From Apostichopus californicus (lineage: Eukaryota; Echinodermata; Holothuroidea; Aspidochirotida; Stichopodidae), in NCBI GenBank assembly GCA_020650975.1, contig JAIPMN010005702.1, positions 1 to 26,983 on the forward strand: 26,983 nucleotides of DNA. Reading direction: 5' to 3'. The translations under genes were made by a program, and so were the position numbers. Positions 9,474 to 19,439 of the stretch are shown here, piece after piece; the first letter of the stretch is position 1, and each line of letters opens with the position of its first letter. A model generated the notes under the pieces. That model was not told where the DNA came from. It saw only the letters and a program-made list of their open reading frames with translations, and did no database searches.

Positions 9474-10028
9474 CTGTAAGAGAAAAAAGAGAAAAAAATT
9501 AAATACACAGAAATGTAAAAATGATTAATTGAAATGATCTTGTATGAATTATCCGTTTTGAGGAACAAAGCAAGGGTAATATCCACAAACATCATCCCCT
9601 TTGCTGAAACCCATATTCATTACCAAAGAGCAAAACATTACAGATTAAAATCTTAGTTATCAAGAAAGGATATTGTGATGTATAGTAGTTGGCGTACTTA
9701 ACGTTAACTCATATTAACTATTTTACTGTTGATTTTATGACGTATGATGAAAGAATCAAGCGAACTACATTAGATTGAAAAGTTTGACTTCGAGTCAAAC
9801 AAATATTAGCCATAAATCATATCTAATGAAAGTTGGAGAGAAAGTCTAATCTTTAACTGTACACAGCATTAAAACAACCATTGATCCATTCTTTCAAAAT
9901 AAATTTCAATTCTGATGTAAGATAGACCATAACTTTGGAAGTTAATGAAGCATATCTTGTTATTTGTAGAAGTGACCGAATATGTACCTTTCTTCTTAAG
10001 TTAATATTACAGCGAGAAATGGTTTTAC
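9474..10028. other. CC2D1 intron between exons c and d
   Basis: AT-rich intron. Nothing recognised. Confidence 0.55.
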
Positions 10029-10457
10029 CTGTTTAGGGACTGACGCCATAATCCTATCAGATCCTGGGTAGTCCGGTCTAGGGTAGACCCCGGCATTGCC
10101 CTGGGGAATTACAACTTGAGGTTGATGCGTAACTGAAGGCACAAATCTTGACTGGTGGTCCTCCTGCTTACGAGTCTCGGGGACGGGTGGCTTGTGAATC
10201 GGCGCAGGCCTATGGACACCGGCGACTGTTGTTTGAGCTGGGGATGCAGCAGCGGTTGGTTCCAGAGGTTGAATATTCAATGATTGGGAAACATTGCTTC
10301 TAGGCTGTGCCACTGGCGGTCTTGACAGAGGAGCTACATGTGTTTCTTCTTTGGATGGGGGCGCTTCACGTTTCACCACCCCTGGCTTCGATGCCGGGGG
10401 AGGCGGCTCGGGAGACGGGCTGTCACCTTTCAGAGATTCAATTCCAGCAAGCTCCGC
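10029..10457 (-). CDS. CC2D1A: CC2D1 exon c: proline-rich linker
   Basis: The acceptor is TTTCAATAG and the donor is CAG|GTAAAA; it is 143 codons, phase 0 at both ends. It opens with AELAGIE, the end of the conserved acidic helix (human LAELNEVLG). The rest is low-complexity sequence rich in Pro, Ala, Gln and Ser with no recognisable fold. It separates the acidic N-terminus from the first DM14 domain and looks intrinsically disordered. It is much longer than the short linker at this place in human CC2D1A. Confidence 0.85.
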
Positions 10458-11506
10458 CTATTGAAAATAAAATATTGATTTCTCGAGTACTTTATTTTGA
10501 AGTTGTGCAGTATGAACCACTGGTTATGATACAACTGACTGGTTGTTACATACAGGTAAATTCAAGTTTATAGTTTATTATAATAATAATCATACTGGTA
10601 CAACCCATTAATTAGGTATAGGTTAATATCAGATCCAAGCTTCTTCATTTAAGTTAAGAACACAATAAGTCAATATTGAGATTTGAACAAGGATCTGTGA
10701 CATGACTGTGACATGAGTGGATGTATTCGTCGCACCTGAATCTACTATACCAAAGTCTCTTTGGTTTTAGGACACAAGACTGTTTTCTTACATTTGTTCA
10801 AGCAGCAAACAGCTGGTAATCCCCAAAAGTTGGTCCAACAGGACAACATAACTAGATCAGAAAGCTCACTACACTTGTCATACATTCATATTTTGAAGAA
10901 TTTGCCTTTTGTTTGTGGCAATTTTGTCATGTCCAATTAAATGCCTCATGAAGAACAGATTGTTTCATGGTCTAATCCCGATAGTAAGATCCTTTCTGAA
11001 ATTTTAGCAGGAGGAACATGGAATATAAATACTGAATAAAGCGTTAAATGGTTCAGTGAAGGGTTGACAAATTTAGGCATATTTTAATGGCCAACCAATT
11101 TAAAAAAAAAAAAAGGTTGTCGCAGTAGCTAAAAATTGCTAAATTCCCCAAAGGAACATTAATTTCAATTATTTTATGCTGTTCAGTCCCATTTAAGGTT
11201 GCACGTCTGAGCCTACCCGCATGTAAGGATATTAATTAGCAATTTTTATCATGTTTTACTCCATAATGGTTCATTAAGACACCCTCAATTACAATACAAT
11301 TATTTACCCACAAACTTTCTTACCCACCAGGTAAACTGTCATTCATTAACAGCAAATTCCTTTAAATTTGACAAATTTCAAAGTGTGATAAATCAGCCAT
11401 TTTTGAAGAAATGCAACTGAAATTTTCAGAATATGCTTATTTCAGATATATGCTTATTTCATGGTATTCCAAGAATAAAAATAAATTTAGGGATTTTTTG
11501 GAGAGG
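10458..11506. other. CC2D1 intron between exons b and c
   Basis: AT-rich intron with an A-run near 11,102. No gene or defined repeat recognised before the transposon fragment at about 11,507. Confidence 0.55.
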
Positions 11507-11546
11507 GTCCAGCAACAGCCATCCGTGATTTGACACGGAATGACCC
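11507..11546. mobile_element. Solo end of a GGGTCATTCC inverted-repeat element
   Basis: The stretch from GAGAGGGTCC to GATTTGACACGGAATGACCC resembles the right end of the element at 11939-12365 (GAGGGTCACC ... TTGATTTGGCATGGAATGACCC). No matching left end was found nearby, so this looks like a truncated relative. Confidence 0.55.
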
Positions 11547-11653
11547 ATATAGAATATATTTGTATAACTCTGGAAGGCTTCAAGACAAGACCGAAAACAA
11601 AACAATAAAAACAACACAGAAAATACATGAATTTAATATTTAATAGCACCTAC

Positions 11654-11706
11654 CAATAACTCTTCATCATCCTCTGCTGTATCTATTTCCATTTCTCGTT
11701 TCCTTG
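11654..11706 (-). CDS. CC2D1A: CC2D1 exon b: acidic N-terminal segment
   Basis: This is a 53-nt exon with acceptor AACCAG and donor TTG|GTAGGT. It encodes a basic tetrad (RKRE) followed by an acidic stretch (DTAEDDEELL), which corresponds to the DEDDLEADDDLLAEL region of human CC2D1A. It takes phase 1 from exon a and returns phase 0 to the linker exon. Confidence 0.8.
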
Positions 11707-11938
11707 CTGGTTAAAAATGAGACAAACGAATATAACATCAAGTTCAGAGAACAATTTAATTCTTCACATAGCAGTTTTTCAAATAATGCATGTGTCATAC
11801 AACATAAAACTACAAAGGTCCTGATGTACCAAATACTAAACTATGTAAAAACTAAACTGTTACTATGCATTGTTGTAAGTTTGTAAAGAACTTTTGCCCG
11901 GTTCATAGTACTCAGATACCAGACAAAATTCCTAAGAT

Positions 11939-12365
11939 GGGTCATTCCGCCTCAAATCAACCAATTTTCTGAAAACATTTTCGGTTAAACAAAGTGCCTA
12001 CTTTGGGTGATCATAACCCGAAAAATGAAGGAGATATAGCTAAATTGAGTGAAGATTCATTAATTTTGGCAAGAAGTTAGATAGAATACCAAATTTGAGC
12101 TCTCTACCTCCAGGTTACAAAGACTGAATTATGAGCTTTCACAGTCGGAAAATATCACAAATGGCACTTTTCGCGAATCGCGAACGAACAAAATGGCCGT
12201 CTTGGCCAAATTTCAATGTGCTATATCTCGAAAAACGACATGGGAGTATGATTTTACTAAATTGTATGTGTTCATTTGGGACATACTCAATCATTCTGAT
12301 GAAGTTTCATAAAAATCTAAGAGGGTCACCTGAGGACCACTGGTTGATTTGGCATGGAATGACCC
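11939..12365. mobile_element. MITE-like element with GGGTCATTCC termini
   Basis: The left end reads GGGTCATTCCGCCTCAAATC followed by AACCAATT; the right end, reverse-complemented, reads GGGTCATTCCATGCCAAATC followed by AACCAGTG. These are terminal inverted repeats of about 28 bp. The flanks carry an imperfect 7-bp direct repeat (CTAAGAT left, CTGAGAT right). The element is 427 bp and has no transposase; the open frame inside is non-coding in appearance. It lies in the CC2D1 intron between exons a and b. Confidence 0.65.
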
Positions 12366-12499
12366 CTGAGATAGATTCTGAAATTGAGAGAATATGTGTT
12401 TGACATTCTGATATTGATCCAAGAAACATGCAAGCGTTATCAGAGAACTTGTTCAATGGTATAAAGCTCACAACCAAAAGCAAATATGTAAATGATAAT

Positions 12500-12750
12500 T
12501 AAGGGCGTTGTGGTCAAGTGGTTTTAAAAGGCAGTGGACTTGTGATCTAAGGATTACAGGTTCGAGCCCTGGCCAGATCATTACGTTGTGTCCTTGGGCA
12601 AGGCGCTTTATCTCCATTGCTTCTCTTCACCCAGGTGTATAAATGGGGACTTGTGAGGTAACTTGTAAATATAGGTGTATGTAGGTGTGACAAGTTACCA
12701 ATGACCAGGGTTAAGTTGTAAAGTCGTGTGAGAAGACCATGTGGCCCTGA
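12500..12750 (+). mobile_element. SINE family 2 with internal deletion
   Basis: The head has box A (TGGTCAAGTGG near 12,513) and box B (GGTTCGAGCCC near 12,560). The body matches the 1825 copy through ATAAATGGGGACTTG, then jumps from ACTTGTAAATATAG to TGTAGGTGTGACAAGTTACC. The roughly 110 bp between these points in the full-length copy are missing. The tail is degraded. It lies in the CC2D1 intron between exons a and b. Confidence 0.8.
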
Positions 12751-12855
12751 ACAAGACTTTAAACCTAAAATTATAAAAATTATAATTATAAGGCTATTGA
12801 ACTAAATGTAAGACGAAAAAACCGACATGTTATAGACAAGCGGTCAAGCCCTTAC

Positions 12856-12997
12856 AAGAATGACCAGAAGGAGGAGATGGTGAGCTATTTGCCTCCTCTT
12901 CCATTAAAGCCAGTAACTCTGCCTCCAACATTTCATCTGGGTCATCATCCTCTGTTTCTTCTAGGTCTTCCATGCCTGGGAGTGAGATTCCCAATTG
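12856..12997 (-). CDS. CC2D1A: CC2D1 exon a: acidic N-terminal segment
   Basis: The acceptor is CATAG and the donor is TT|GTAAGG. It encodes 47 residues plus one base, beginning QLGISLPG and continuing with a run of Glu and Asp around EMLEAELLALM. This matches the segment near residue 40 of human CC2D1A (ELEAEFLALV). It starts in phase 0 at a splice acceptor and so is not the first coding exon, although an internal Met (MEDLEE) could serve as a start if exon 1 is non-coding. Confidence 0.85.
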
Positions 12998-13073
12998 CTA
13001 TGAGATGAAAAGGAAACAGCACACAGTGATCAATCTTGTGACATTCAGGCTACAGATAAACTCTGATCACATG

Positions 13074-14097
13074 GTATCCAGTCAAAACGTCCCTTTACCA
13101 AAACGTCCCCGCTTTTTTAAGACCAAAACGTCCCCGCTTTTTACCAAAACGTACCCGCGGTCAAAACGTCCTTGTGAGTCAAAACGTCCCCGCTTTTATA
13201 ATCAGTTGGAATGCAAGTGTGGATGATTTTAGTTCAAATCAAAGAGTAAGGATAAGTATAGTTTAGGTTGAAAACACAGTTTTTAGGAGTGGGAAGTGCC
13301 GGGTTATGAGGGCGGAAACAATTTTGAGTATTATTTTCTGAGGTAAGATAATATAAATAGAAAAGGGAATGCAAGAGGGCTGTACGGTAATAGGATTTTT
13401 TTAAACACAAGTTGGTTTCTGAACGATATTGAGGGAGAGGAATAAAAAAGATTTTTCCGAAATCAAAGTATATAAAATAGATGTAAATAAGTAATTTTGC
13501 AAGGATATTTTACTATTTACATTCTTGTTGTAGAACTTGTTCACCGACAAGCAAAAAAAAATGTAACGTTACCACACTAAAGGTAATCGAACGATATATT
13601 CTATACTTCAAAATGTCAAATATCAACAGGGGCAAGTACCCGTGACAAAATTTTACTTCGTAAAACTAAACGATAAGTGATTTCACTCAATTTAAAATAT
13701 TATATAGATATATATTGTATAGTATACACATCCAAATTCTTTTTTAATTCCTCGTTTTTTGTTGTCCTTAATTTGTTAATTCACTGAAAAACATATATAG
13801 CGTATACCTTTTTCATACCAAATATAATTTAACCATGTAGTCCTTCATGATTTATTTAGCGCCTGTAATCCAACTTGCATGCCGATAACTTAGCCAAATT
13901 ATAACTTAAAATTAATATATATTCACAACTGTGAATGAATGTGTGGATGTGTGGACGAGTGTGGATGTGTGGATGAATGTGTGGACGAGGACGTTTTGAC
14001 TTACGGGGACGTTTTGACCAACGGGGACGTTTTGACCAAAAGCAAGGACGTTTTGGTACGGTGACGTTTTGGTGAAGGGACGTTTTGACTGGTAAGC
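13074..14097. mobile_element. Foldback (Mutator-like?) element with CAAAACGTCC subterminal repeats
   Basis: The 1,024-bp element is flanked by the perfect 9-bp direct repeat GATCACATG (13065-13073 and 14098-14106). The ends are inverted: GTATCCAGTCAAAACGTCCC on the left, GCTTACCAGTCAAAACGTCC on the right when reverse-complemented. Each arm of about 110-120 bp carries six copies of CAAAACGTCC or one-base variants, in inverted orientation between arms. The interior is AT-rich with a short GTGTGGATGA-type repeat near 13,930-13,990. It encodes no transposase. A 9-bp duplication and long inverted arms suggest the Mutator-like superfamily; hAT (8 bp) is the main alternative. Confidence 0.8.
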
Positions 14098-14106
14098 GAT
14101 CACATG

Positions 14107-15508
14107 CACTTCAAATGGTTTAACTTTAAGCTGTCCATGTTGACACTGAGCATCAATATTGAAGATTGAAGACTAGCCTTAGTAGGCCTAGCCTAGTAGT
14201 AGTAGCATGGGCACTTCGTATTCCGGACACCTAAGCCTTAAAACACCCCAAAACTATATCTATTTTGTATAAATCACCTGAAATCATACTTGATATGGTG
14301 GGAGAAGTGTGTTATAGTACGATACACGGCCAAACTTTCTTTCCTGCAAACTGTTTTCACATTGTATTCCAAGAAGATTCTTGTGATTGTGGAACTGGTA
14401 TTTCTTTGCTAGAGTATTGCCAATTTTCGGACACACAGTCCCACAATGTGGCGCTGGTGATAAAATTGGTGGCGCAGTTGTCCTTTCAGTAATAATAACA
14501 GACTTCATAGATCTCCGTCATTTTATTGACAAATATGTAAGTATTTACTTGCACACGGGTCATTTTGGAGAGAAAATAACTGTAGCTTCGTACTTTTTGG
14601 TGAAATATGGCTCTTCCTGTAGGTTGTCATGGTGAAATCGTGCATTTCTTAGGGGTGTCCGAAATTGGCAGTGTTCCGAAATTAGCAATACTGACTATAC
14701 TAGTACTACAGTAGTATTAGCATGGTGGGCTCATAATTGACGCACTAACGTTGTCTATCAACGAAAAATCGAAATCACTCAACTGTATTCGTTTTTCATA
14801 TGTGTTGTTCCTCAGAAATGTAATGATCTAAAAATATTTTCTGTTCTGTGCCTACACAACGTACAATTGAGCAGAATTTGACCACAAAATGTCTGCCGTG
14901 TCAAGTTCTTTCATATCATATTCATACCCCTAACTTGACACATTCGTCAGTAAGCGTTCTGTAGTGTAGTGTAGGCCAAAGTATACATCAATTGACTTTG
15001 GATACTGGTTGCAACGAAATATTAAAAGTTTGCTATGGCATTCTGATGGTAGCCATAGCTAGACGACATAAGATGCCATGTGCAAATTAATTCTAAGTAG
15101 GTATATGTAATCGTTTATTCTTTTACATGCCAAAACAGTGACCTTTACTTGGAGGGCCAAATGAGGTGAGTGAGGGTCCTGGTAGCGGACTGGGGAGGCC
15201 GCTCCTTCCCCCCTAAATAGTATATATGTTAAGAAAAGGCTCTGGGGCTATCATTTCCGACTATAAGTATGACTGTTTAAAGGTCTGCTGCATTAGCCCC
15301 CCCCCCCCTGAGGTCATTTTACCCATGGCTGGTAGATAGTAATCAGAAAACTTTTCTTGGTGCTACAATTGGGGCAATTAATACAGCAGATATTTAATCA
15401 TGGCATGACTCAAAGGATTGAGAGATACAAATTTTCGCGAATAATGGTTTGATTTAACATTGCTGCTTTCAGATGGATTCAATGACTGTGTTTTTGTGTT
15501 TCTTTTAG
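14107..15508. other. Region between the two genes; 5' ends unresolved
   Basis: The first coding exons of both genes and their promoters are expected near here but were not established. One candidate HECT-gene exon is 14490-14536 (acceptor GTCCTTTCAG, donor TAT|GTAAGT, open in the required frame, encoding DFIDLRHFIDKY). A tract of 12 or more C lies near 15,297-15,308. No TATA box or other promoter element could be assigned. Confidence 0.4.
14490..14536 (+). CDS. Candidate upstream exon of the HECT gene (tentative)
   Basis: A pyrimidine-rich acceptor (TTGTCCTTTCAG) and a consensus donor (AAATAT|GTAAGT) bound 47 nt that end in phase 0, as the 15509 exon requires. The reading is ITDFIDLRHFIDKY, which could continue into ISPRGVLELSRTDL as a SAM-like helical segment. 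No similarity supports it beyond this, and the exon before it was not found. Confidence 0.25.
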
Positions 15509-15644
15509 ATATCACCCCGAGGGGTCCTGGAACTATCCCGCACGGATCTGGCAAACTTGGGCCTTGCAAGTGTAGGGAAACAATGCCAGTTACTAAGTAG
15601 ATGTAGGGCAGCCTTAGGCATTTCAAATGCCAGCAGTCAACCAG
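15509..15644 (+). CDS. HECT gene exon 1 (visible): SAM-like segment
   Basis: A strong acceptor (TTTTTGTGTTTCTTTTAG) and donor CCAG|GTAAAT; 45 codons plus one base. The frame is closed directly upstream by a TAG overlapping the acceptor, so it must be spliced. It encodes GVLELSRTDLANLGLASVGK, then QCQLLSRCRAALG, which resembles the C-terminal half of a SAM domain (LLxLTxxDLxxLGI...GxRxxLL). The SAM assignment is inference; the first half would be on an upstream exon. Confidence 0.75.
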
Positions 15645-16934
15645 GTAAATGAATCATTCATATTTTGTCCACCTGAACATCTAGTGGTTTGTAGCATAGA
15701 ACATACATTCTATTTTGTGTAAATTGAATCACACAATCTGCTTTATCCCTACCTTATAATAACAAATTTACACAATTTAGCAATGAGTTAGTCATTTAAG
15801 TACTCTGTGTAATTGACTTCCATTGCAAGTAGGCTTCCGTGTTTCATTATGTATTTCTAGCAACTTAAAGGTTGTGATGATTGAGACAGAAATTGCCCAT
15901 AAGTTCATTATCTTTGTGAAGGGCCTGCATGTTCCTAAGCAGCCACAGATAAGATACAGATGAGATAGTTTCAGTTCATCTGAGGACAATGCACCATGCA
16001 GTGAAAGTCATTTGTTTTCAATGAAATAATGAAAAGAAAAATATCTGGTGCATTTTATTAAAGAAAATATTGCTTTATGGAAACTGCTATAATCCGTTTT
16101 ATTTTTTTCCCATCTATATAAAGTTTTTGAGAGACGATCCATCTTTAGAAACCTCAGTGTTGCCACAACAGCACCTGCAGCAAAAAAGAGGAAAAGATGC
16201 AAGAACTTCACCTTAACATTTTTTGTGCTGTCCAACACAACAACAGTAAGTTAAAAGTCAGACAATTTAAAAAGCCAAATGGTGTAAAAGACATGAGATT
16301 ATTTGTTTAATTAGTGATTTCAGTATTTGGTGCATTTATACTGGAATCTGGACTTGAGTCTGGTCTCAAGTCTACTATTTTGGTACTGTTGCATTAACAT
16401 TTACAACAATTACTGATTGTATGTGAGTGTTCAATGGTCATGACCTCTGTAGTTATCTGGCAGCTGCTAGATCCAGCATGAAATTCTTTAATTGACAAAT
16501 TGCCAAAATAGTGACACTGACTCTTACTTAGTTTGAATTAACCCCTATTTTGCTCCATCCGAACAAAGGAAAATGGAACAACTCTAGTGTAACAAATTCT
16601 GATCAAAGTAATATCTCATTTACACATTTCATCTGGTGAGTGGTGACAATAGCAAACAATCTGAAATAGAAAAGAAAAGCAGGCAAGTGGGTCTGCCAAG
16701 GTACTTTGTAGACCCATGTTGAGTAAATTCTAACATATTACTTAGATTACAGAAAGCCTATCGTGGTCCTTAGCATTTGTTGTGAATGCAGCTTATAATA
16801 ATTGTCACACCAATGCTTTTTCCCTGTATTAATAGGATCTATTCTGTCTAATACTCTCACTATAGATTACATTTAATCACTGAAATACTGCTGACTAAAT
16901 TATCAACAACAAAACATTTTTGTCTTTCTTGCAG
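15645..16934. other. HECT gene introns 1-2
   Basis: Apart from exon 2 (16124-16245), this is AT-rich intron with no gene or defined repeat recognised. Confidence 0.5.
16124..16245 (+). CDS. HECT gene exon 2: basic patch
   Basis: Acceptor TATATAAAG after a T-rich tract, donor ACA|GTAAGT; two bases plus 40 codons. It encodes an Ala/Thr linker, the basic patch KKRKRCKN and a beta-like stretch NFTLTFFVLSN. KKRKR could be a monopartite nuclear localisation signal. Phase fits exons 1 and 3 exactly. Confidence 0.75.
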
Positions 16935-17237
16935 TCTCAGTCCCCATCACCATTCCATACAAAGGTCCTACAAGAGGCAGGACTTGGTGAAAAGAAAATT
17001 ACGATGGATGCATATTCATCCCCAGAAGAGGTAAAAGAAACACTTGTTCAGCATTATCCCAAACTTCTTGAAGCTGGGGGTTTCGACTACTTGAAGTGTT
17101 CTGGAAGCAACAGGGCCCTCAACGTCATCCCGTTGCCATCAGAGGGATATGGGATAACTTCCTTACGAGAAGCAGCCCGATCTGCAAGGATATACGTGCG
17201 CCCAATCCAGTCTAACCTCAGCCTGATCCGATTGAAG
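16935..17237 (+). CDS. HECT gene exon 3: unnamed conserved domain
   Basis: Acceptor TTTCTTGCAG, donor AAG|GTTTGT; 101 codons, phase 0 to 0. It encodes LQEAGLGEKKITM, then VKETLVQHYPKLLEAGGFDY, LNVIPLP and ARIYVRPIQSNLSLIRLK. The pattern (acidic/aromatic segment, FPKL-like turn, AGGF, then YIRPLQxxL) is familiar from invertebrate and fish HECT-containing G2E3-like proteins. The recognition is from memory of that family, and the domain's function is unknown to me. Confidence 0.85.
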
Positions 17238-17892
17238 GTTTGTTTACTCTTACAAAGGGTTGGTAAATACACATAACTTAGGATAATGGTTCAGAAAATA
17301 AGATAGTTCTGTCCAATATCTGATAGGTACTTTCTTGTGTGTGTGGGCAACTCCAACATAGGAATGTCACAAATCATGATGTTCCTATGTGCCCTATTTT
17401 CTCCCATACGATTATTGCACACATGCAACCAGAAGGATCAAACAACTGCCCAACATGGATGGACTTAGTCTTTGAGTCTAAGTTGTCTAAACCTGAAAAC
17501 ATTGTGTATGAGATTCCACCTATTGCTGTGAACTCTCTTACATAGAAAATGAATCGCATAGCCTCGTTAAACTATGCATGTGCTAAGTCAGAGAACAACA
17601 CATAGTTGGGTAGGGTGGGTTAAGTCTTTCTCATCCACTTGGCCTTAAGGGAGGGGGAATACAGAAATTAAATCAACCATGTCTAAATTATATAGACTCA
17701 ATTATCTGTGTCATTTTTTAAACTTTGCACATGATATTTAAAGACATTTCATCTTTGACACGGAACCAGAAAATTGCATTGGCCCCTTTTTAAATGACCC
17801 TGATCATTTCTGATTTCTCTGTAAATTTAGCAAAAGAGCTGGTAAAGACACTATGTTCCTTCAAATTTTTTTTTTTGTCTTCTCACTTTCAG
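17238..17892. other. HECT gene intron 3
   Basis: No exon, RNA gene or repeat recognised. Open frames here are short and show no family pattern. Confidence 0.5.
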
Positions 17893-18020
17893 TATGTGAA
17901 AAATGATGCAGTAGAGCTAAAGGAGCAGTGCAAAAAGTGTGAGAGAACTGTTCCACAGACACAGCTTAGGTCCCACGTAGCTCTTTGTGGTCAATCAGCC
18001 TCAGATTCCATAAGACAAAG
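17893..18020 (+). CDS. HECT gene exon 4: UBZ4-type zinc finger
   Basis: Acceptor TCTCACTTTCAG, donor CAAAG|GTTTGT; 42 codons plus two bases. Residues at 17929-17988 read CKKCERTVPQTQLRSHVALC. This is C-x2-C-x11-H-x3-C, exactly the spacing of the UBZ4 ubiquitin-binding zinc finger of RAD18. All four zinc ligands are present. Ubiquitin binding is inferred from the pattern. Confidence 0.88.
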
Positions 18021-19276
18021 GTTTGTTAGTGGTCAATTTAAGATTTCATCTTTCTATTTCAGTGCATTGATAGCATGGTTGTGTCATTTCCTCTTTGTTT
18101 TCTCATCATTTAATTCATGCTGAACAGGTAATTGTTTGGCTTTATCATTTTACTGGGCACCATTTATTTTGTTTTTGATCATATTTGATATGTTTTGAGA
18201 TATGGCTACTCTTCTCAAATGTTACTATATATTTATGTCATGGTAATTGTTATAACATTTGCTTCATGCTATGTGTGGTTGCATGTTATTGTGTGTGTGT
18301 GTGTTGTGACCCTCTATATAATAAGAATTTTGTTTTTGTTTCTGTTGAACAACACTTGAATTAAACAGCCCACCTCATGATTGCAGTTCAGACAACGAAG
18401 ACCTTCCAACTGTTGTAAGTAAACAGCCGGACATTGCTCATGAAACAATCAATGTGTTTTAACAAGCCAACTTTTGTTTATCCTGCCTAAAATATGTTTG
18501 TCAATCATGCTTCAGCTGCTAATCAGCAAAACAATGAAATTGTATGTGATTACTCATTATCTCACTATGTATTTTGAATTGTTTATTTAAATAAATGTGC
18601 TTCCAGGCACCTTTGTGTTTGCAAGAGCTTCTCAACCATGGTCCAGGTGGATCTACATGGGTGGGTGGTGTGGGGAGGGGGCAGATACATTCATGTGAAT
18701 GTAGGGGGTTGCATTGAGCATTAAGAATGGTGGAATAAATGAACTAAAGAATGATAGTTCTGCCATTTCATTGTGTTAGGTTATATGTGTTATGTAGGTG
18801 AATTGTACTAAGCATAACATGGAGATTGCATGATTGAATATTACAGTTTGTTGTTAAAGTATGTCAAGGAGAGATTGAAAATGGCACATTTTAATAGAAA
18901 TATCAAGGAGACTGGATTGAGGAATTGAGGAAGTAATTGTTTCCTAAGAAATGAGAGGGGGGGAGGGGGTAAAACAAAATGTTGACTCAGAGAAGCAAAA
19001 ATGGAAATTTTAATTTCCCATATCGGTTTTTTACCATTGTAAACATGGCAATAAAAATACACATGGACAGGTCAATTATGAATTTAGGCATTAAACCTGA
19101 AATTGATGACCAAGCTTGTACCTGTCAATTACACTGAGAATGTGTGAATTAACCTAATGAAACAATTAGATCCAAGTGTTTCCCATACCTAAAGCGATGA
19201 GCACCATTTTATCTCTGTACCGTGTTGATATGAAAATTATAAGAGAGATTATACCATCCTTCTTTGAATATTCCAG
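18021..19276. other. HECT gene introns 4-5
   Basis: Apart from exon 5, it contains a GT microsatellite at about 18,291-18,304 and G-rich patches near 18,660-18,680 and 18,956-18,970. No genes recognised. Confidence 0.5.
18369..18414 (+). CDS. HECT gene exon 5: acidic spacer
   Basis: A 46-nt exon, acceptor AATTAAACAG, donor GTT|GTAAGT. It encodes SPPHDCSSDNEDLPTV, a Ser/Asp/Glu-rich disordered spacer with a casein-kinase-2-like SSDNED. It is too short to recognise by composition alone; the call rests on strong junctions and correct phase on both sides. Confidence 0.7.
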
Positions 19277-19335
19277 GTTATAGAAGAACCAACGGAGGAA
19301 GCTGCCCAAGGACCATCGAATAGAAGGCATTCCAG
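19277..19335 (+). CDS. HECT gene exon 6: acidic spacer
   Basis: A 59-nt exon, acceptor GAATATTCCAG, donor CCAG|GTAAAC. It encodes VIEEPTEEAAQGPSNRRHS, an acidic disordered spacer. It is supported by phase and splice sites rather than similarity. Confidence 0.68.
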
Positions 19336-19439
19336 GTAAACCATACCAGCTAGTGGATTAGTTTTGATTCTGCACCAGAAGCAGATTAAGCAGCCATATG
19401 TGTGTGACACCAGCTTGTAATCAAAATACAACAAGAAGG

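Larger units (their letters stand above)
1371..12997 (-). other. CC2D1A: CC2D1 (CC2D1A/B, lethal giant discs) gene, 12 exons, partial
   Basis: CC2D1/Lgd proteins use DM14 domains to bind the ESCRT-III subunit CHMP4/Shrub and a C2 domain for phospholipid. They act on endosomes in sorting of ubiquitinated receptors, including Notch. Twelve minus-strand exons with consensus junctions join without a phase conflict into 593 residues: acidic N-terminal part (1-65), proline-rich linker (66-208) and DM14 domains at about 217-272, 300-362, 407-467 and 536-593. Each DM14 aligns in order with those of the human proteins, including the conserved xVD/VN...PP tail. The exon with the initiator Met (expected above 12,997) was not identified, and the C2 domain lies beyond the left edge. 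Vertebrates have A and B paralogues and invertebrates usually one gene, so the symbol stands for the ancestral orthologue. Confidence 0.9.

Noticed and set aside
12131..12403. 90-codon plus-strand frame
   Set aside because: It lies almost entirely inside the GGGTCATTCC inverted-repeat element and shows no protein pattern.
14549..14563. Candidate CC2D1 start exon encoding MTRVQ with donor GTAAAT on the minus strand
   Set aside because: The phase fits exon a, but five codons without similarity and a weak donor are not enough; kept only as a possibility.
15139..15165. Candidate HECT upstream exon between ACAG and GAG|GTGAGT
   Set aside because: The donor is excellent, but in the frame needed for the 15509 exon it starts with TGA, and the other frames also break.
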